From: an uncultured Aliivibrio sp.
Lineage (GTDB): Bacteria; Pseudomonadota; Gammaproteobacteria; Enterobacterales; Vibrionaceae
Assembly (NCBI RefSeq): GCF_946479765.1
Contig: NZ_CAMLHO010000008.1
Coordinates: forward strand, 23,671 to 87,670
Length of the DNA stretch: 64,000 nucleotides
Direction of reading: 5' to 3'
Below are positions 10,140 to 21,984 of this stretch, in pieces; positions within the stretch are counted from its first letter, which is position 1; each line of letters begins with the position of its first letter. Below the pieces are notes generated by a model that did no database searches, was not told the DNA's origin, and was given only the letters and a program-made list of their open reading frames with translations. The position numbers were made by a program, and so were the translations under genes.

Positions 10140-11096
10140 TTATTCGTCATCTAGTGAATAAGGCTGTGACATTTTTCCCCAGGTAGAATCTTGAAGTCTA
10201 AATTTCGTGTCTTCATCCAGGTCATTAGGGAGAATCGCTAATGCTAAAGTGTGGCCATCTTCATAACGGAAAGAAGAAACAATAACACCACCTTTACGCC
10301 AGTTGTCGCCGACACTGCGTTCTATAGCATCACCCGCCGCAGGTACTTGCACTGATTGACCAGATACGAGATACATTGCACGCTTATTTATGCCTCGATA
10401 TTTCGCTCTTGCTACCGTTTCTTGACCTGTATAACAGCCTTTCTTAAAGCTAATGCCATCAATAGCTTGTAGATTCATTGCTTGAGGAATGTGCTCATTA
10501 ATTAACGCGTTATCAAGTTGAGGGAAACCGTGTTGAATATTATATAAATCCCACAGTGATTCATCACATAAAGTCACTTGAGTTAAAGAGTTAACCAGAG
10601 CGTCTTTATGCTCAGGAGTCGTTACCAGTAACCATTGCGATTGGCTAATTTTTGCAAAGGTACCAAACTCAGAATTTCTGACATTATCTTGAGAATCGGT
10701 ATTGGTATCGATCCATGTTTGAGCGTCTTCACCAGTAAAACCAAGCAATACGTCATCGCTAATAGCGATTTCAACTTTAGAGAATACAGCGTATTTTTTA
10801 ATTTCAGTTAATTCGTTTTCTACGGCACTTTTACGTTGGAATAGCGCATAACCTTCATTGTGATTAAATAGTTGGAAAACACTCCATAGCTTGCCTTTTG
10901 CGTCACAATGACCACCAAAGGTGATTTCATTTTTAGTTAAAGCGACCACATCACAAGTAACTTGGCCATGTAAGTAGGATTTTTTATCGTTACCTACCAT
11001 GGTAATTAATGCCCAATTATCCAATTCAGAAATTGCAAAACTTGGTAAGGTATCGTCTTTTTTTAGTGATAATGTAGGAAAAATAGTACTCATCAT
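10140..11096 (-). CDS. ygfZ: tRNA-modifying/Fe-S maintenance protein YgfZ
   Basis: Signature [18 protein letters not shown]. Confidence 0.95.
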   Translation of the reverse strand: MMSTIFPTLSLKKDDTLPSFAISELDNWALITMVGNDKKSYLHGQVTCDVVALTKNEITFGGHCDAKGKLWSVFQLFNHNEGYALFQRKSAVENELTEIKKYAVFSKVEIAISDDVLLGFTGEDAQTWIDTNTDSQDNVRNSEFGTFAKISQSQWLLVTTPEHKDALVNSLTQVTLCDESLWDLYNIQHGFPQLDNALINEHIPQAMNLQAIDGISFKKGCYTGQETVARAKYRGINKRAMYLVSGQSVQVPAAGDAIERSVGDNWRKGGVIVSSFRYEDGHTLALAILPNDLDEDTKFRLQDSTWGKMSQPYSLDDE

Positions 11097-11275
11097 GACA
11101 TTCTTATTCAGTTAGATTATTTCTTTATAGTAAATGCCTAGATTTTAAATGTCAGCAAAAAGAAACAAGTAGTTTTATGTCTCATCTTCTTCATCTTGTG
11201 ACTTTAGATCATGGTTGTCATAGAAATAGACTGATAGACTCCAGTTAGTTATTTCTATTTAAGCTAGAGGACCGT

Positions 11276-11536
11276 ATGTACAGTGTTGAAGAAAAAGCAC
11301 GAGTAAAGTGGGCTTGCCGTCGTGGGATGCTAGAATTAGATGTGGTCGTAATGCCATTTTTTGACGAATGTTTTGAAGAGCTAACAGAAGCTGAGCAACA
11401 GAATTTTGTGTCATTACTAGAATGTGATGATCCAGATTTATTCACGTGGATCATGGGGCATGGGCGTAGTGATAATCTTGGGCATGCCGCTATAATAGAT
11501 AAGATCGTTGAGCATAACCTCAGTAAACTCCGTTAA
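11276..11536 (+). CDS. sdhE: FAD assembly factor SdhE (YgfY)
   Basis: KARVKWACRRGMLELDVVVMPFFDECFEELTEAEQ (RGxxELD motif); divergent from ygfZ. Confidence 0.95.
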   Translation: MYSVEEKARVKWACRRGMLELDVVVMPFFDECFEELTEAEQQNFVSLLECDDPDLFTWIMGHGRSDNLGHAAIIDKIVEHNLSKLR

Positions 11537-11897
11537 GGTAACGCTTCATTTTTCATATATCGCCTATCTTACTCTATATAGTAGTTACTTCTACTTAGGA
11601 TGGGCGGTAATGATAATGGGCATAGTGCCATTTCCGCTTATTCCTCTTCTTTTTTATTTAATTCATAAACATATTACGTCGATTTATTATCAGCTATTAG
11701 AGTTACAAGGTGATTATACCTTTGTCGCGAAAACATCTGATGATCATCGCGATTGGGTTGTTACGCGTGTATTCTGGGTAAGTAAAAGCGTGAGCATCAT
11801 TTATGCTAATAATGACTATACAGAGCAGTATTTTTATTTATTTAAAGATGCGATGAGTGAAGAGGAACAGCACCAATTAGCGGTGCTGTTCAGATAA
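11508..11897 (+). CDS. ygfX: YgfX/CptA-like membrane protein
   Basis: Overlaps the sdhE 3' end; small protein with N-terminal TM segments in the conserved sdhE-ygfX arrangement; TTG start. Confidence 0.75.
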   Translation: MSITSVNSVKVTLHFSYIAYLTLYSSYFYLGWAVMIMGIVPFPLIPLLFYLIHKHITSIYYQLLELQGDYTFVAKTSDDHRDWVVTRVFWVSKSVSIIYANNDYTEQYFYLFKDAMSEEEQHQLAVLFR

Positions 11898-11907
11898 GAT
11901 CAATAAA

Positions 11908-13539
11908 TTAATTAATGTTTTTAGGTACTAGGATCGTTGGTCCTGACTCTTCAAGTGCTTCTGGATAATCAAGCGTATAATGTAAACCACAGCTTTCTTT
12001 ACGCTCCATTGCACAGCGAACCATGAGTTCAGATACATCGAGTAAGTTACGTAGCTCAATTAAATTGTTCGACACACGGAAATTACTATAGTAATCATGC
12101 GTCTCTTGTTTCAATAATTGAATACGACGAAGTGCTCGTTCTAGACGCTTATCAGTACGAACAATCCCCATGTAATCCCACATAAACAGACGTAATTCAT
12201 GCCAGTTATGCTGGATCACCACTTCCTCATCAGAGCATTCAACTTGGCTTTCATCCCAAGCGGGTAATGACGGTGGAAGCTCTCGATTATTCATATCTTT
12301 AATGATGTTTTCAGAAGCCGACCATGCATAAACAACGCACTCTAATAATGAGTTAGAAGCCAAACGGTTTGCCCCATGAAGGCCAGTGTAGCTCACTTCA
12401 CCAATAGCAAATAAACCATCGATGTCAGTTTGACCTTGTTTATCGACCATTACGCCACCGCAAGTATAGTGAGCCGCAGGAACAATTGGGATTGGCTCTT
12501 CGGTCATATCGATACCAAATGACAACAGTTTTTCATTAATGGTTGGGAAATGGTGGAGAATGAAATCTTTAGGTTTGTGACTGATGTCCAAATACATGCA
12601 GTCAGCACCTAAACGCTTCATTTCAAAATCGATAGCGCGAGCAACTACATCACGAGGTGCTAATTCACCACGTTGGTCAAAATCAGGCATAAAACGAGTG
12701 CCATCAGGTCGGCGTAAATAGGCGCCTTCACCACGAAGAGCTTCGGACATTAAGAAATTACGAGCATCAGGGTGGAATAAACACGTAGGGTGAAATTGGT
12801 TGAACTCAAGATTTGCAACCCGACAACCTGCACGCCACGCCATAGCGATACCGTCACCAGAGGAAACATCTGGGTTTGATGTATATTGATACACTTTAGA
12901 GGCGCCACCTGTCGCTAATACGACAAATTTTGCACGAACGGTTTCAACGTGCTCCGCATCACGGTTCCAAATATAAGCACCAACTACTTTGTCTGCTTCG
13001 CCGCCAATTTTATCTTCGGTGATTAAATCCAACGCATTGTGTCGCTCAAAGATAGATATATTAGGATGGTTTACTACGTTATCTTGTAATGAGTTTTGCA
13101 CCGCTCTGCCTGTGGCATCTGCCGCGTGCAGAATACGACGATGGCTATGGCCACCCTCACGAGTTAAATGAAATTTTGGATCTGAAACGTCGGTTTCTTT
13201 TTCATCATCGTGATCAAAAGGAACACCGCCATCAATTAACCATTGAACGCAATGTTTGGCATTCTCCGCAATAAAAGTAACAACATCTTTATCACAAATA
13301 TGTGCGCCTGCAACAAGGGTATCGTCGACATGTGACTCTACCGTATCACTTTCATCAAATACGGCGGCAATGCCACCTTGAGCGTAGTAGGTAGAGCCTT
13401 CATTACGAGGGCCTTTACTTAAAACGATCACCTTTCCATGTGGTGCGACTCTAAGTGCAAGTGAAAGACCAGCAGCACCACTGCCTATGACTAAAACGTC
13501 GCAAGTGTGTTCATTGGTTATGTTCATACTATTCATCAT
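11908..13539 (-). CDS. nadB: L-aspartate oxidase
   Basis: [58 protein letters not shown]. Confidence 0.97.
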   Translation of the reverse strand: MMNSMNITNEHTCDVLVIGSGAAGLSLALRVAPHGKVIVLSKGPRNEGSTYYAQGGIAAVFDESDTVESHVDDTLVAGAHICDKDVVTFIAENAKHCVQWLIDGGVPFDHDDEKETDVSDPKFHLTREGGHSHRRILHAADATGRAVQNSLQDNVVNHPNISIFERHNALDLITEDKIGGEADKVVGAYIWNRDAEHVETVRAKFVVLATGGASKVYQYTSNPDVSSGDGIAMAWRAGCRVANLEFNQFHPTCLFHPDARNFLMSEALRGEGAYLRRPDGTRFMPDFDQRGELAPRDVVARAIDFEMKRLGADCMYLDISHKPKDFILHHFPTINEKLLSFGIDMTEEPIPIVPAAHYTCGGVMVDKQGQTDIDGLFAIGEVSYTGLHGANRLASNSLLECVVYAWSASENIIKDMNNRELPPSLPAWDESQVECSDEEVVIQHNWHELRLFMWDYMGIVRTDKRLERALRRIQLLKQETHDYYSNFRVSNNLIELRNLLDVSELMVRCAMERKESCGLHYTLDYPEALEESGPTILVPKNIN

Positions 13540-13712
13540 TATCCTGTGATTATCCGAGCATTTTACCAGAATCTATGAGATTGCGTCATATTTTGAGGTG
13601 GAATCTTAAATATCAAGAATAAAAAATAGAGCGTGAGAAGTTAACGTTGTGTAAAAAAGATCGTTAAATCAATCATTGAACTATTAAATTGATAAAAAAA
13701 TGTAATAATAAA

Positions 13713-13740
13713 GGAACTTTCTAAAGATTAGAAACTCATA
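13713..13740 (+). promoter_or_regulatory. Sigma-E type promoter upstream of rpoE
   Basis: GGAACTT-N16-TCATA matches the consensus GGAACTT-N15/16-TCxxA and lies ~100 bp upstream of rpoE. Confidence 0.75.
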
Positions 13741-13845
13741 CATAGTGCTCAAGTTAATCGTGGTATAGCGGATATATTGTCAGCTATTTGCGTAATCTAA
13801 ACTTTATGCGCATCTAAGAAGAATAACGTGGGAGTACCCGCTCCA

Positions 13846-14424
13846 ATGAGTGAGCAGTTAACAGATCAAGTTTTAATTGAGCGTGTTCAGCGTGGTGACA
13901 AGCAAGCCTTTAACCATTTGGTTATTAAGTACCAAAACAAAGTATGTAGTCTTGTTGCTCGTTATGTAAAAAACAGTGGCGATGTGCCAGATGTTGCACA
14001 AGAAGCATTTATTAAAGCGTATCGAGCGTTGCCTACTTTTCGTGGGGACAGTGCATTCTATACTTGGTTGTATCGAATAGCGGTCAATACAGCTAAAAAT
14101 TACCTTGTAGCTCAAGGCCGCCGGCCACCAGCCTCTGATGTTGATGCTGAAGAAGCTGAATATTATGAAGGTGCGAGTGCGCTAAAAGAAATCACTAACC
14201 CAGAAAATTTATCATTGACTGAAGAGTTACGACAAATCGTATTTTCGACAATTGATGGTTTACCTGAAGATTTAAAAACAGCAATCACGTTACGAGAGCT
14301 AGAAGGCTTAAGTTATGAAGATATTGCTGTTGTAATGGAGTGTCCGGTTGGTACGGTTCGTTCTCGTATTTTCCGAGCTCGTGAAGTTGTTGAGAAAAAG
14401 ATCCAACCGCTAATGCAGCGTTAA
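13846..14424 (+). CDS. rpoE: RNA polymerase sigma-E factor
   Basis: MSEQLTDQVLIERVQRGDKQAFN...VPDVAQEAFIKAYRALPTFRGDSAFYTWLYRIAVNTAKN; start set at ATG with GGGAG upstream. Confidence 0.97.
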   Translation: MSEQLTDQVLIERVQRGDKQAFNHLVIKYQNKVCSLVARYVKNSGDVPDVAQEAFIKAYRALPTFRGDSAFYTWLYRIAVNTAKNYLVAQGRRPPASDVDAEEAEYYEGASALKEITNPENLSLTEELRQIVFSTIDGLPEDLKTAITLRELEGLSYEDIAVVMECPVGTVRSRIFRAREVVEKKIQPLMQR

Positions 14425-14454
14425 TTAATTTCCAACGGTCAAACGGTGAAGACA

Positions 14455-15072
14455 ATGACTTATAAAGAACAAATTTCGGCGTTTACTGATAATGAAGAAA
14501 TGGACAATGCGTTCATCGAATCGTTATCGCAGCCTGAAAATGCAGAAACCTGGAAAAGTTACCATTTAATTGGTGACATCATGAGAGGTGAAGCACCAGA
14601 AACAAAAGAGTGGGACATTGCTGCTAACGTTGCATTCGCGCTTGAAGATGAGCCTGCTCATCAAGTAAATGAGACGGTGACTGAATTTATACGGTCACAG
14701 CCAACGGCAAAGGAAGCAAAGAAAACGCTACCAAGTTGGTTGACACAATTTAGCCAAGTGGCGATGGCGGCGTGTTTCTCTTTGGTTGTCATTGTTGGTG
14801 TTCAGCAATATAACGGTGCTGATTCAGGTATTATTCCTGCTAGTGGTGACATTCAGGTACTTGATACTATTCCCTTTAGTGGAACGGCAGAGCCTGTGAG
14901 CTTAACTCGAGATTCTTTAGTTAAGAAAACCTCAACTGAAGCTGATGTCATGGAGCAACGTAAACGCATTAATGCGATGCTGCAAGATTATGAATTGCAA
15001 CTTCGGTTAAATGCTCACGATGGTTCTATTGACCGTGGTTTATTAGAGCAAAATACAACATTGGAAGAATAA
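14455..15072 (+). CDS. rseA: Anti-sigma-E factor RseA
   Basis: Follows rpoE; YKEQISAFTDNEEMDNAFIESLSQPENAETWKSYHLIGDIMRGE plus one TM helix. Confidence 0.92.
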   Translation: MTYKEQISAFTDNEEMDNAFIESLSQPENAETWKSYHLIGDIMRGEAPETKEWDIAANVAFALEDEPAHQVNETVTEFIRSQPTAKEAKKTLPSWLTQFSQVAMAACFSLVVIVGVQQYNGADSGIIPASGDIQVLDTIPFSGTAEPVSLTRDSLVKKTSTEADVMEQRKRINAMLQDYELQLRLNAHDGSIDRGLLEQNTTLEE

Positions 15073-16049
15073 TGAAACGTATCCTGATCAGCTTTATTGT
15101 CTTGGTCAGCTTCTTTCCAAGAATAGCCTCAGCAGAAGATACCCCCTCTGCTGAGGCTTTGTTGCATCAAATGGGAGAGGCGAGTCACAAGCTAAACTAT
15201 GAACTTTCCTATATTTTAGTTAAGAAAAATAGCATTGAACCGTTTATGTATCGTCATTCCCACACGGATAAAATGACGTTATCCCATCTTGTTTATTTAA
15301 GTGGTTCGATGCGAGAAGTCATCCGTCGAAATGACGAGATTTCATATTTAGAGCAAGGTAGCAAACCTTTTTCAATCCAATCTGAATCTATTGTTGCTCC
15401 GGTGATCCCTCTTTTGCATAAAGACCTTGTTCCTCTGAAAGCCTATTATGATTTTGTTTCTGTGGGCAGAGGAAGAGAGGCGGGTTCACCAGCTCAGGTA
15501 GTGCGAATTGTCGCTAAAGATGGAAATCGTTATTCATACATAGTGTGGATTGACGAGCGCAGTAAACTCCCATTACGAACTGATCTCGTTAGTCGAGATG
15601 GTGACATAATTGAACAGTATCGAGTAGTTTCTTATACCGTTAGTGAGCAAATTTCAGGGTATATGAGTAAGCGTTTAGGAGAGATCGAGTTACCTAAAGT
15701 CTTGCCTTTATCATCGTCTTTACAAGAAAAAGCAACGTGGAGCGTTAACTGGCTTCCTAATGGATTTAAAGATATTAACTTTAATCGTTATCGTTTAGCG
15801 ATGAACCAACGCGCGGTTGAAAGCCAGATGTATTCTGATGGTTTATTTAATTTTTCAGTTTATATTTCTGAAGCGGATAAATTAAGCCAAAAAGAGCAAT
15901 CGGTCCGTCAAGGTCAACGCTCTCTCTACAGTTACATACAAGGTGACTATGAGATCAGTGTCGTTGGTGACATTCCACCAATTACGGCAAAACGTATTGC
16001 AGATTCTGTTGTTTTTCGCACTTCTGTAGTAAACAGTGAGGGTAAGTAA
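15072..16049 (+). CDS. rseB: Sigma-E regulatory protein RseB
   Basis: Signal peptide, MucB/RseB-type domain, operon position after rseA. Confidence 0.93.
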   Translation: MKRILISFIVLVSFFPRIASAEDTPSAEALLHQMGEASHKLNYELSYILVKKNSIEPFMYRHSHTDKMTLSHLVYLSGSMREVIRRNDEISYLEQGSKPFSIQSESIVAPVIPLLHKDLVPLKAYYDFVSVGRGREAGSPAQVVRIVAKDGNRYSYIVWIDERSKLPLRTDLVSRDGDIIEQYRVVSYTVSEQISGYMSKRLGEIELPKVLPLSSSLQEKATWSVNWLPNGFKDINFNRYRLAMNQRAVESQMYSDGLFNFSVYISEADKLSQKEQSVRQGQRSLYSYIQGDYEISVVGDIPPITAKRIADSVVFRTSVVNSEGK

Positions 16050-16054
16050 TTCTT

Positions 16055-16540
16055 ATGATGACAGCACTTGCAACAGTACTTGATATTCAAGACGATATTG
16101 TTGTCGTTGGTTGCCAACAAAAAAGCAGCTGTAACCATTGCTCGTCTAAAGACTCATGTGGAACCGGTATTGTATCTAAAGTACTTCCTGGAAAAGTTCA
16201 TCACTGGGCTTTCCATACGGATAAGAAACTAACGGTAGGCCAAATGGTTGAAATAGGGCTACCAGAAAAGAATTTACTGCAATCTGCTGCCATTGTTTAT
16301 TTGGTTCCTTTGCTTTTTCTTTTGTTTGGTGCATTAATCTCTGACTGGTTAATCTCCCCATTAATTGGCATTGGTGAAGTGACAACCATTACCATTGCTG
16401 CGCTTTCTGCATGGGGAGGTTATTTTATTGCGAAACGCCTTTCTCATCGTATTGAACAGAACACAGAACAACAAGTTAGCCTAGTCCGAGTCCTTGGTGA
16501 ACCGATTTCTGACACTATCTCAGTAAATGCCGCAGGATAA
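16055..16540 (+). CDS. rseC: RseC/SoxR-reducing-type membrane protein
   Basis: Cys-rich motif GCQQKSSCNHCSSKDSCGTG, two TM helices, operon position. Confidence 0.92.
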   Translation: MMTALATVLDIQDDIVVVGCQQKSSCNHCSSKDSCGTGIVSKVLPGKVHHWAFHTDKKLTVGQMVEIGLPEKNLLQSAAIVYLVPLLFLLFGALISDWLISPLIGIGEVTTITIAALSAWGGYFIAKRLSHRIEQNTEQQVSLVRVLGEPISDTISVNAAG

Positions 16541-16629
16541 GATAGCGACTTGCTAGGAAATTGGGTAGAATCCCATTACTTGATCTCACGATCCAATCCC
16601 ATTAACTAATTGAGTTTGTCACGTCATTC

Positions 16630-18423
16630 ATGAAGCATATTCGTAATTTTTCTATTATTGCCCATATCGATCACGGTAAATCAACACTATCTGACCGCCT
16701 TATCCAAATTTGTGGTGGCCTGTCAGACCGTGAAATGGCAGCACAAGTTCTTGATTCAATGGATCTAGAACGTGAACGTGGTATCACTATTAAAGCCCAG
16801 AGTGTGACTCTAAACTACACGGCGAACGATGGTGAAACTTATCAACTAAATTTCATCGATACACCAGGACATGTTGATTTCTCATACGAAGTATCACGTT
16901 CACTTGCTGCTTGTGAAGGCGCATTATTGGTGGTTGATGCGGGTCAGGGTGTAGAAGCTCAAACTCTAGCAAACTGTTATACCGCTCTTGAAATGGATTT
17001 AGAAGTGGTTCCAATCTTGAATAAGATTGATTTACCAGCGGCTGATCCAGATCGTGTAGCAGAAGAAATTGAAGACATCGTTGGTATTGAAGCGATGGAG
17101 GCGACACGCTGCTCTGCAAAGACTGGTTTAGGTGTTGATGCCGTTCTTGAAACGATTGTAAAATGTATTCCAGCACCAGAAGGCAATCCAGAAGGTCCAA
17201 CTCAAGCGTTGATCATTGACTCATGGTTTGATAACTATTTAGGTGTTGTTTCTTTGGTTCGAGTTAAGCATGGCTCACTAAAGAAAAATGACAAAATTAA
17301 AGTAATGAGCACTGGCCAATCATGGAATGTTGACCGCATTGGTATCTTCACACCAAAACAAGTGGATACTGATGGATTAAACACCGGTGAAGTAGGCTGG
17401 GTTGTTTGTGGTATTAAAGATATTTTAGGCGCACCAGTGGGTGATACATTAACTCACGCTAAAGGTGGCTGTGAAGAGCGCTTACCTGGTTTCAAAAAAG
17501 TGAAACCACAGGTATATGCTGGTTTATTCCCTATTTCATCGGATGATTATGAAAATTTCCGTGATGCACTGGGTAAATTAAGCTTAAATGATGCGTCTCT
17601 TTTCTATGAACCAGAAAGTTCTTCAGCGCTTGGTTTTGGTTTCCGTTGTGGCTTCCTTGGTATGCTACATATGGAAATCATTCAGGAGCGTTTAGAGCGT
17701 GAATACGATCTTGATCTGATTACAACAGCACCAACGGTAGTTTACGAAGTTGTGTTGAATAATGGCGATTTACTGTACGTAGATAGCCCTGCAAAATTGC
17801 CAGCAGTGAACGATTTAGACGAAATTCGTGAACCAATTGCTCGTTGTAATATCTTAGTGCCTGCGGATTATTTAGGTAATGTAATTAGCCTATGTATTGA
17901 AAAACGTGGTACTCAAGTCGATATGATTTATCATGGAAATCAAGTGGCATTAACTTATGACATTCCAATGTCTGAAGTAGTGTTAGATTTCTTTGACCGT
18001 TTAAAGTCCACATCTCGTGGTTATGCATCATTAGATTACAACTTCCAACGTTATGAACTTTCTAATATGGTTCGTGTTGACGTATTGATTAATGGTGAAA
18101 GAGTTGATGCTCTTGCTATCATTACTCACCATGATAATGCACAAGGTCGTGGTCGCTTACTTGTTGAGAAGATGAAAGAATTCATCCCTCGTCAAATGTT
18201 TGATATTGCAATTCAAGCGGCAATTGGTGGGCACATTATTGCGCGTTCAACCGTTAAGCAGTTACGTAAAAACGTAATCGCAAAATGTTACGGTGGCGAT
18301 ATTAGCCGTAAGAAAAAACTGTTGAAGAAGCAAAAAGACGGTAAGAAACGCATGAAGCAGATTGGTAATGTTGAATTACCTCAAGAAGCTTTCCTTGCGA
18401 TTCTTCATGTAGGTAAAGATTAA
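16630..18423 (+). CDS. lepA: Translation elongation factor 4 (LepA)
   Basis: 597 aa GTPase, [26 protein letters not shown]...; C-terminal [35 protein letters not shown]. Confidence 0.98.
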   Translation: MKHIRNFSIIAHIDHGKSTLSDRLIQICGGLSDREMAAQVLDSMDLERERGITIKAQSVTLNYTANDGETYQLNFIDTPGHVDFSYEVSRSLAACEGALLVVDAGQGVEAQTLANCYTALEMDLEVVPILNKIDLPAADPDRVAEEIEDIVGIEAMEATRCSAKTGLGVDAVLETIVKCIPAPEGNPEGPTQALIIDSWFDNYLGVVSLVRVKHGSLKKNDKIKVMSTGQSWNVDRIGIFTPKQVDTDGLNTGEVGWVVCGIKDILGAPVGDTLTHAKGGCEERLPGFKKVKPQVYAGLFPISSDDYENFRDALGKLSLNDASLFYEPESSSALGFGFRCGFLGMLHMEIIQERLEREYDLDLITTAPTVVYEVVLNNGDLLYVDSPAKLPAVNDLDEIREPIARCNILVPADYLGNVISLCIEKRGTQVDMIYHGNQVALTYDIPMSEVVLDFFDRLKSTSRGYASLDYNFQRYELSNMVRVDVLINGERVDALAIITHHDNAQGRGRLLVEKMKEFIPRQMFDIAIQAAIGGHIIARSTVKQLRKNVIAKCYGGDISRKKKLLKKQKDGKKRMKQIGNVELPQEAFLAILHVGKD

Positions 18424-18474
18424 TTTATAACTTCTGATTTATCAGAACGACGTAAATGACGCTTTATTACAGCT

Positions 18475-18511
18475 CAAAGAAAGCGATGATCAATGGTCTT
18501 CGCTTTCTTTG
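18475..18511 (+). terminator. Hairpin between lepA and lepB
   Basis: AAAGAAAGCGA-...-TCGCTTTCTTTG inverted repeat. Confidence 0.55.
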
Positions 18512-18543
18512 TTATGCAACACTTAATAACTTAAGGGAATGTA

Positions 18544-19446
18544 ATGGCTAACACTTTTTCACTGATTTTAGTTTTAGTAACACTGTTTACTGGTGTTATT
18601 TGGACTATTGATAAATTCGTCTTGGCACCAAAGCGCAAACAAAAAATTGCAGCTGCGCGTGATCAAGTGAATGGACAAGTTGATGAAGCAACACTTGAAA
18701 AAGTCGCTCCTCAACCGGCATGGATAGAACAGTCTGTTTCTATTTTTCCAGTGATTGGCCTTGTTTTAGTGTTGCGCTCATTTATTTATGAGCCGTTCCA
18801 GATCCCATCCGGTTCGATGATGCCGACGCTTTTAGTCGGTGATTTTATCTTGGTTGAAAAATTCTCTTATGGAATTAAAGACCCTGTTTGGCGCTCACAA
18901 CTTGTAGACGTAGGTAAACCTGAACGTGGTGATATTGTTGTTTTTAAATACCCACCACAACCAAATATCGACTATATTAAACGTGTAGTTGGTGAACCTG
19001 GTGATACCGTTACCTATAGCTCTGCTAAGCAAATTTGTGTTAAACAAAAAGGTGAGAGCAAGTGTAATATCATCCCGTTAACGAACATGAAAGACAGTGA
19101 ATTTATGCCAGATCGCACTAACTTAGTTCAATATACTGAGCAGTTAGCAAGCGATACTACGCATGATATTTTGGTTAACCCTATGAGGTCTGATCGTGTG
19201 TCGATGTATCAACCACGACCAGGCTATAATGAATGGGTTGTTCCAGAAGGTAACTACTTTGTGATGGGCGATAATCGTGACAACAGTGCTGACAGTCGTT
19301 ATTGGGGTTTTGTTCCAGAAGCGAATCTTGTTGGCAAAGCGGTCGGGATCTGGATCAGCTTTGAATTTGAACGTGGTAGCGATAGTGTGCTGCCTTCCTT
19401 TATTCCTACTGGTGTGCGTTTTAACCGCATCGGTGGCATAGACTGA
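18544..19446 (+). CDS. lepB: Signal peptidase I
   Basis: PSGSMMPTLLVGDFILVEKFSYG; GDNRDNSADSRYWGFVPE. Confidence 0.97.
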   Translation: MANTFSLILVLVTLFTGVIWTIDKFVLAPKRKQKIAAARDQVNGQVDEATLEKVAPQPAWIEQSVSIFPVIGLVLVLRSFIYEPFQIPSGSMMPTLLVGDFILVEKFSYGIKDPVWRSQLVDVGKPERGDIVVFKYPPQPNIDYIKRVVGEPGDTVTYSSAKQICVKQKGESKCNIIPLTNMKDSEFMPDRTNLVQYTEQLASDTTHDILVNPMRSDRVSMYQPRPGYNEWVVPEGNYFVMGDNRDNSADSRYWGFVPEANLVGKAVGIWISFEFERGSDSVLPSFIPTGVRFNRIGGID

Positions 19447-19456
19447 TTGAAAGATT

Positions 19457-20128
19457 ATGAATTCTTCATTACAACGCTTAGAAAAGAAAATTGGCTATCA
19501 ATTTAACGATGAAAACTTTTTAAAATTAGCACTGACTCACCGTAGTGCTAATGGTACTCATAATGAGCGCTTAGAGTTTTTAGGTGATTCAATTTTGAGT
19601 TTTGTTGTTGCAGATGAGTTATATCACCGCTTCCCTAAAGTGGATGAAGGTGATATGAGCCGTATGCGAGCAACTCTTGTTCGTGGTCATACATTGGCTG
19701 AATTAGGTCGTGAATTCCAACTGGGTGATTACCTATTCTTAGGTCCTGGTGAATTGAAAAGTGGTGGTTTCCGCCGTGATTCAATTTTAGCCGATGCGGT
19801 TGAAGCGATTATTGGTGGTATTTATCTTGATAGTGATACCGAAGTGATTCGTCGAATTATTTTAGCATGGTACAAAACACGCTTAGATTCGATTGAACCA
19901 GGTATCTCTCAAAAAGATCCAAAAACACGTCTTCAAGAATACCTACAAGGTCGTCGTAAGCCGTTACCAACGTACACTGTGACAAAAATTAAAGGTGAAG
20001 CTCACAACCAAGAGTTCACTATTGAATGTATCGTAGCAGGCTTGGATAAGCCTGTTATCGGCAAAGGAAGTAGCCGCCGCAAGGCAGAACAGTCGGCTGC
20101 TGACATAGCATTAGGACAAGTAAACTAA
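19457..20128 (+). CDS. rnc: Ribonuclease III
   Basis: [22 protein letters not shown]-terminal dsRNA-binding domain. Confidence 0.98.
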   Translation: MNSSLQRLEKKIGYQFNDENFLKLALTHRSANGTHNERLEFLGDSILSFVVADELYHRFPKVDEGDMSRMRATLVRGHTLAELGREFQLGDYLFLGPGELKSGGFRRDSILADAVEAIIGGIYLDSDTEVIRRIILAWYKTRLDSIEPGISQKDPKTRLQEYLQGRRKPLPTYTVTKIKGEAHNQEFTIECIVAGLDKPVIGKGSSRRKAEQSAADIALGQVN

Positions 20129-21093
20129 TGTCAGATGACAAAGAATTCGATCTAGATGCGTACTTCTCATCAGAAGCTAAAACAGAATCTAGCGACAATC
20201 AGCACTGTGGCTTTATTGCTATCGTTGGTCGTCCAAACGTAGGTAAATCAACACTTCTAAACCAAATATTGGGGCAGAAGATTTCGATTACATCTCGTAA
20301 ACCTCAAACGACTCGTCACCGCATTATGGGTGTTGATACGGAAGGGGATTATCAAGCGATTTATATTGATACGCCAGGTCTTCATATTGAAGAAAAGCGT
20401 GCGATTAACCGTTTAATGAACCGTGCAGCAAGCTCATCATTAAGTGATGTTAACTTGGTTTTATTCTTGGTAGATGGTACTCACTGGACACCAGACGATG
20501 AAATGGTATTGAATAAGCTGAGAAAAGCTGGATTCCCTACGGTTTTATTAGTAAACAAAGTAGATAACGTTAAAGATAAAAATGACGTTATGGCTCATCT
20601 TCAAACAATGACTGAAAAAATGGACTTTGTTGATGTTGTGCCAATTTCAGCGAAATCAGGGTCTAATGTTGATATTGTTCAAAAACTAGTTCGTGAACAT
20701 TTACCAAAAGCGGTGCATCACTTTCCTGAAGAATACGTAACTGACCGTTCGCAACGTTTTATGGCATCAGAAATTATTCGTGAAAAGCTTATGCGCTTTA
20801 CGGGTGAAGAACTGCCGTATTCAGTAACCGTTGAGATCGAGCGTTTTGATTACAACCCAAAAATGGATGGTTTTCATATTAACGGCCTAATTCTTGTTGA
20901 GCGTCTTGGTCAAAAGAAAATGGTTGTTGGTAAGAACGGTGAAAAGATCAAAGTAATTGGTCGTGAAGCACGTATTGATATGGAAGGCTTGTTTGACCGC
21001 AAAGTGTATTTAGAGCTTTGGGTTAAAGTTAAATCTGGTTGGGCTGATGATGAGCGAGCACTTCGTTCTCTAGGTTACATCGACGATTTGTAA
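20128..21093 (+). CDS. era: GTPase Era
   Basis: [37 protein letters not shown] domain [17 protein letters not shown]. Confidence 0.98.
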   Translation: MSDDKEFDLDAYFSSEAKTESSDNQHCGFIAIVGRPNVGKSTLLNQILGQKISITSRKPQTTRHRIMGVDTEGDYQAIYIDTPGLHIEEKRAINRLMNRAASSSLSDVNLVLFLVDGTHWTPDDEMVLNKLRKAGFPTVLLVNKVDNVKDKNDVMAHLQTMTEKMDFVDVVPISAKSGSNVDIVQKLVREHLPKAVHHFPEEYVTDRSQRFMASEIIREKLMRFTGEELPYSVTVEIERFDYNPKMDGFHINGLILVERLGQKKMVVGKNGEKIKVIGREARIDMEGLFDRKVYLELWVKVKSGWADDERALRSLGYIDDL

Positions 21094-21228
21094 TTTCTAG
21101 AAACTAGAAACGATAAAAGCTAGAGCTGGATCCCGAATAACTGAAGTGAATACCTTTAAGTTGTTTGGGATTTTTTTGTTATAGCATAAGGCATCTTTTA
21201 TAGTCTCTAGAAGCGAAGCTTTATCGTT
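21094..21228. repeat. Nested inverted-repeat structure between era and recO
   Basis: TTTCTAG-AAA-CTAGAAA (21094-21110); AACGATAAAAGCT (21109-21121) pairs with AGCTTTATCGTT (21217-21228); ATCCCGAATAAC...GTTGTTTGGGATTTTTTT (21130-21177) sits inside. Confidence 0.7.
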
Positions 21229-21267
21229 AGCGAAGTGTATAGTTCATCTTATTTATAGGTAAAAAAC

Positions 21268-21984
21268 GTGGAAGAAGGCTTACAACGCTGTTTTGTCCTG
21301 CACCGTAGACCGTATAGTGAAAGCAGTCTAATCTTAGATGTGTTTAGCGAAGAATATGGTCGTTTATCTATTATATCCAAAGGCGCACGAAGTAAGCGAT
21401 CCAATCTAAAAGGTGTATTGCAAGCGTTTACTCCATTACTAATGAAGTGGTCAGGAAAAGGGTCCATGCGAACACTGCGTCAGGCTGAAAGCATCAGTTT
21501 GGCTATCCCGCTCACTGGCATAAACTTATATTCAGCCATGTACATTAACGAATTAGTGGTGCGCGTGATTGAACAAGAAACGCCTTATCCCGCACTCTTT
21601 CTCGATTATCTCACCGTATTAACTGAACTTGCTCAGACTAAAAATCCAGAACCTGCCTTGCGTCGTTTTGAATTGGCCTTATTGTCTTCATTAGGTTATG
21701 GCGTCGATTTTTTACATTGTTCTGGGAGTGGTGAAGTTGTTTCTCCAGAAATGACCTATCGCTACCGTGAGCAACAAGGTTTTATGGCATCCATTCGTCA
21801 TGACCCGTTAATGAGCTTCAAAGGTGATGAACTTATCGCTATCAGTGAGCGTCGATTTATAACACCAGAGCAATTAAAAGCGGCAAAACGCTTTACACGT
21901 ATAGCCTTAAAGCCGTATCTTGGCGGTAAGCCCCTAAAAAGTAGGGAACTGTTTCTTCCAAGAACAAGGAGTATTCTAAAATGA
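21268..21984 (+). CDS. recO: DNA repair protein RecO
   Basis: [48 protein letters not shown]. Confidence 0.95.
   Translation: MEEGLQRCFVLHRRPYSESSLILDVFSEEYGRLSIISKGARSKRSNLKGVLQAFTPLLMKWSGKGSMRTLRQAESISLAIPLTGINLYSAMYINELVVRVIEQETPYPALFLDYLTVLTELAQTKNPEPALRRFELALLSSLGYGVDFLHCSGSGEVVSPEMTYRYREQQGFMASIRHDPLMSFKGDELIAISERRFITPEQLKAAKRFTRIALKPYLGGKPLKSRELFLPRTRSILK

Noticed and set aside
16853-17200. 115-aa and 69-aa ORFs antisense to lepA
   Set aside because: Shadow ORFs of a highly conserved gene.
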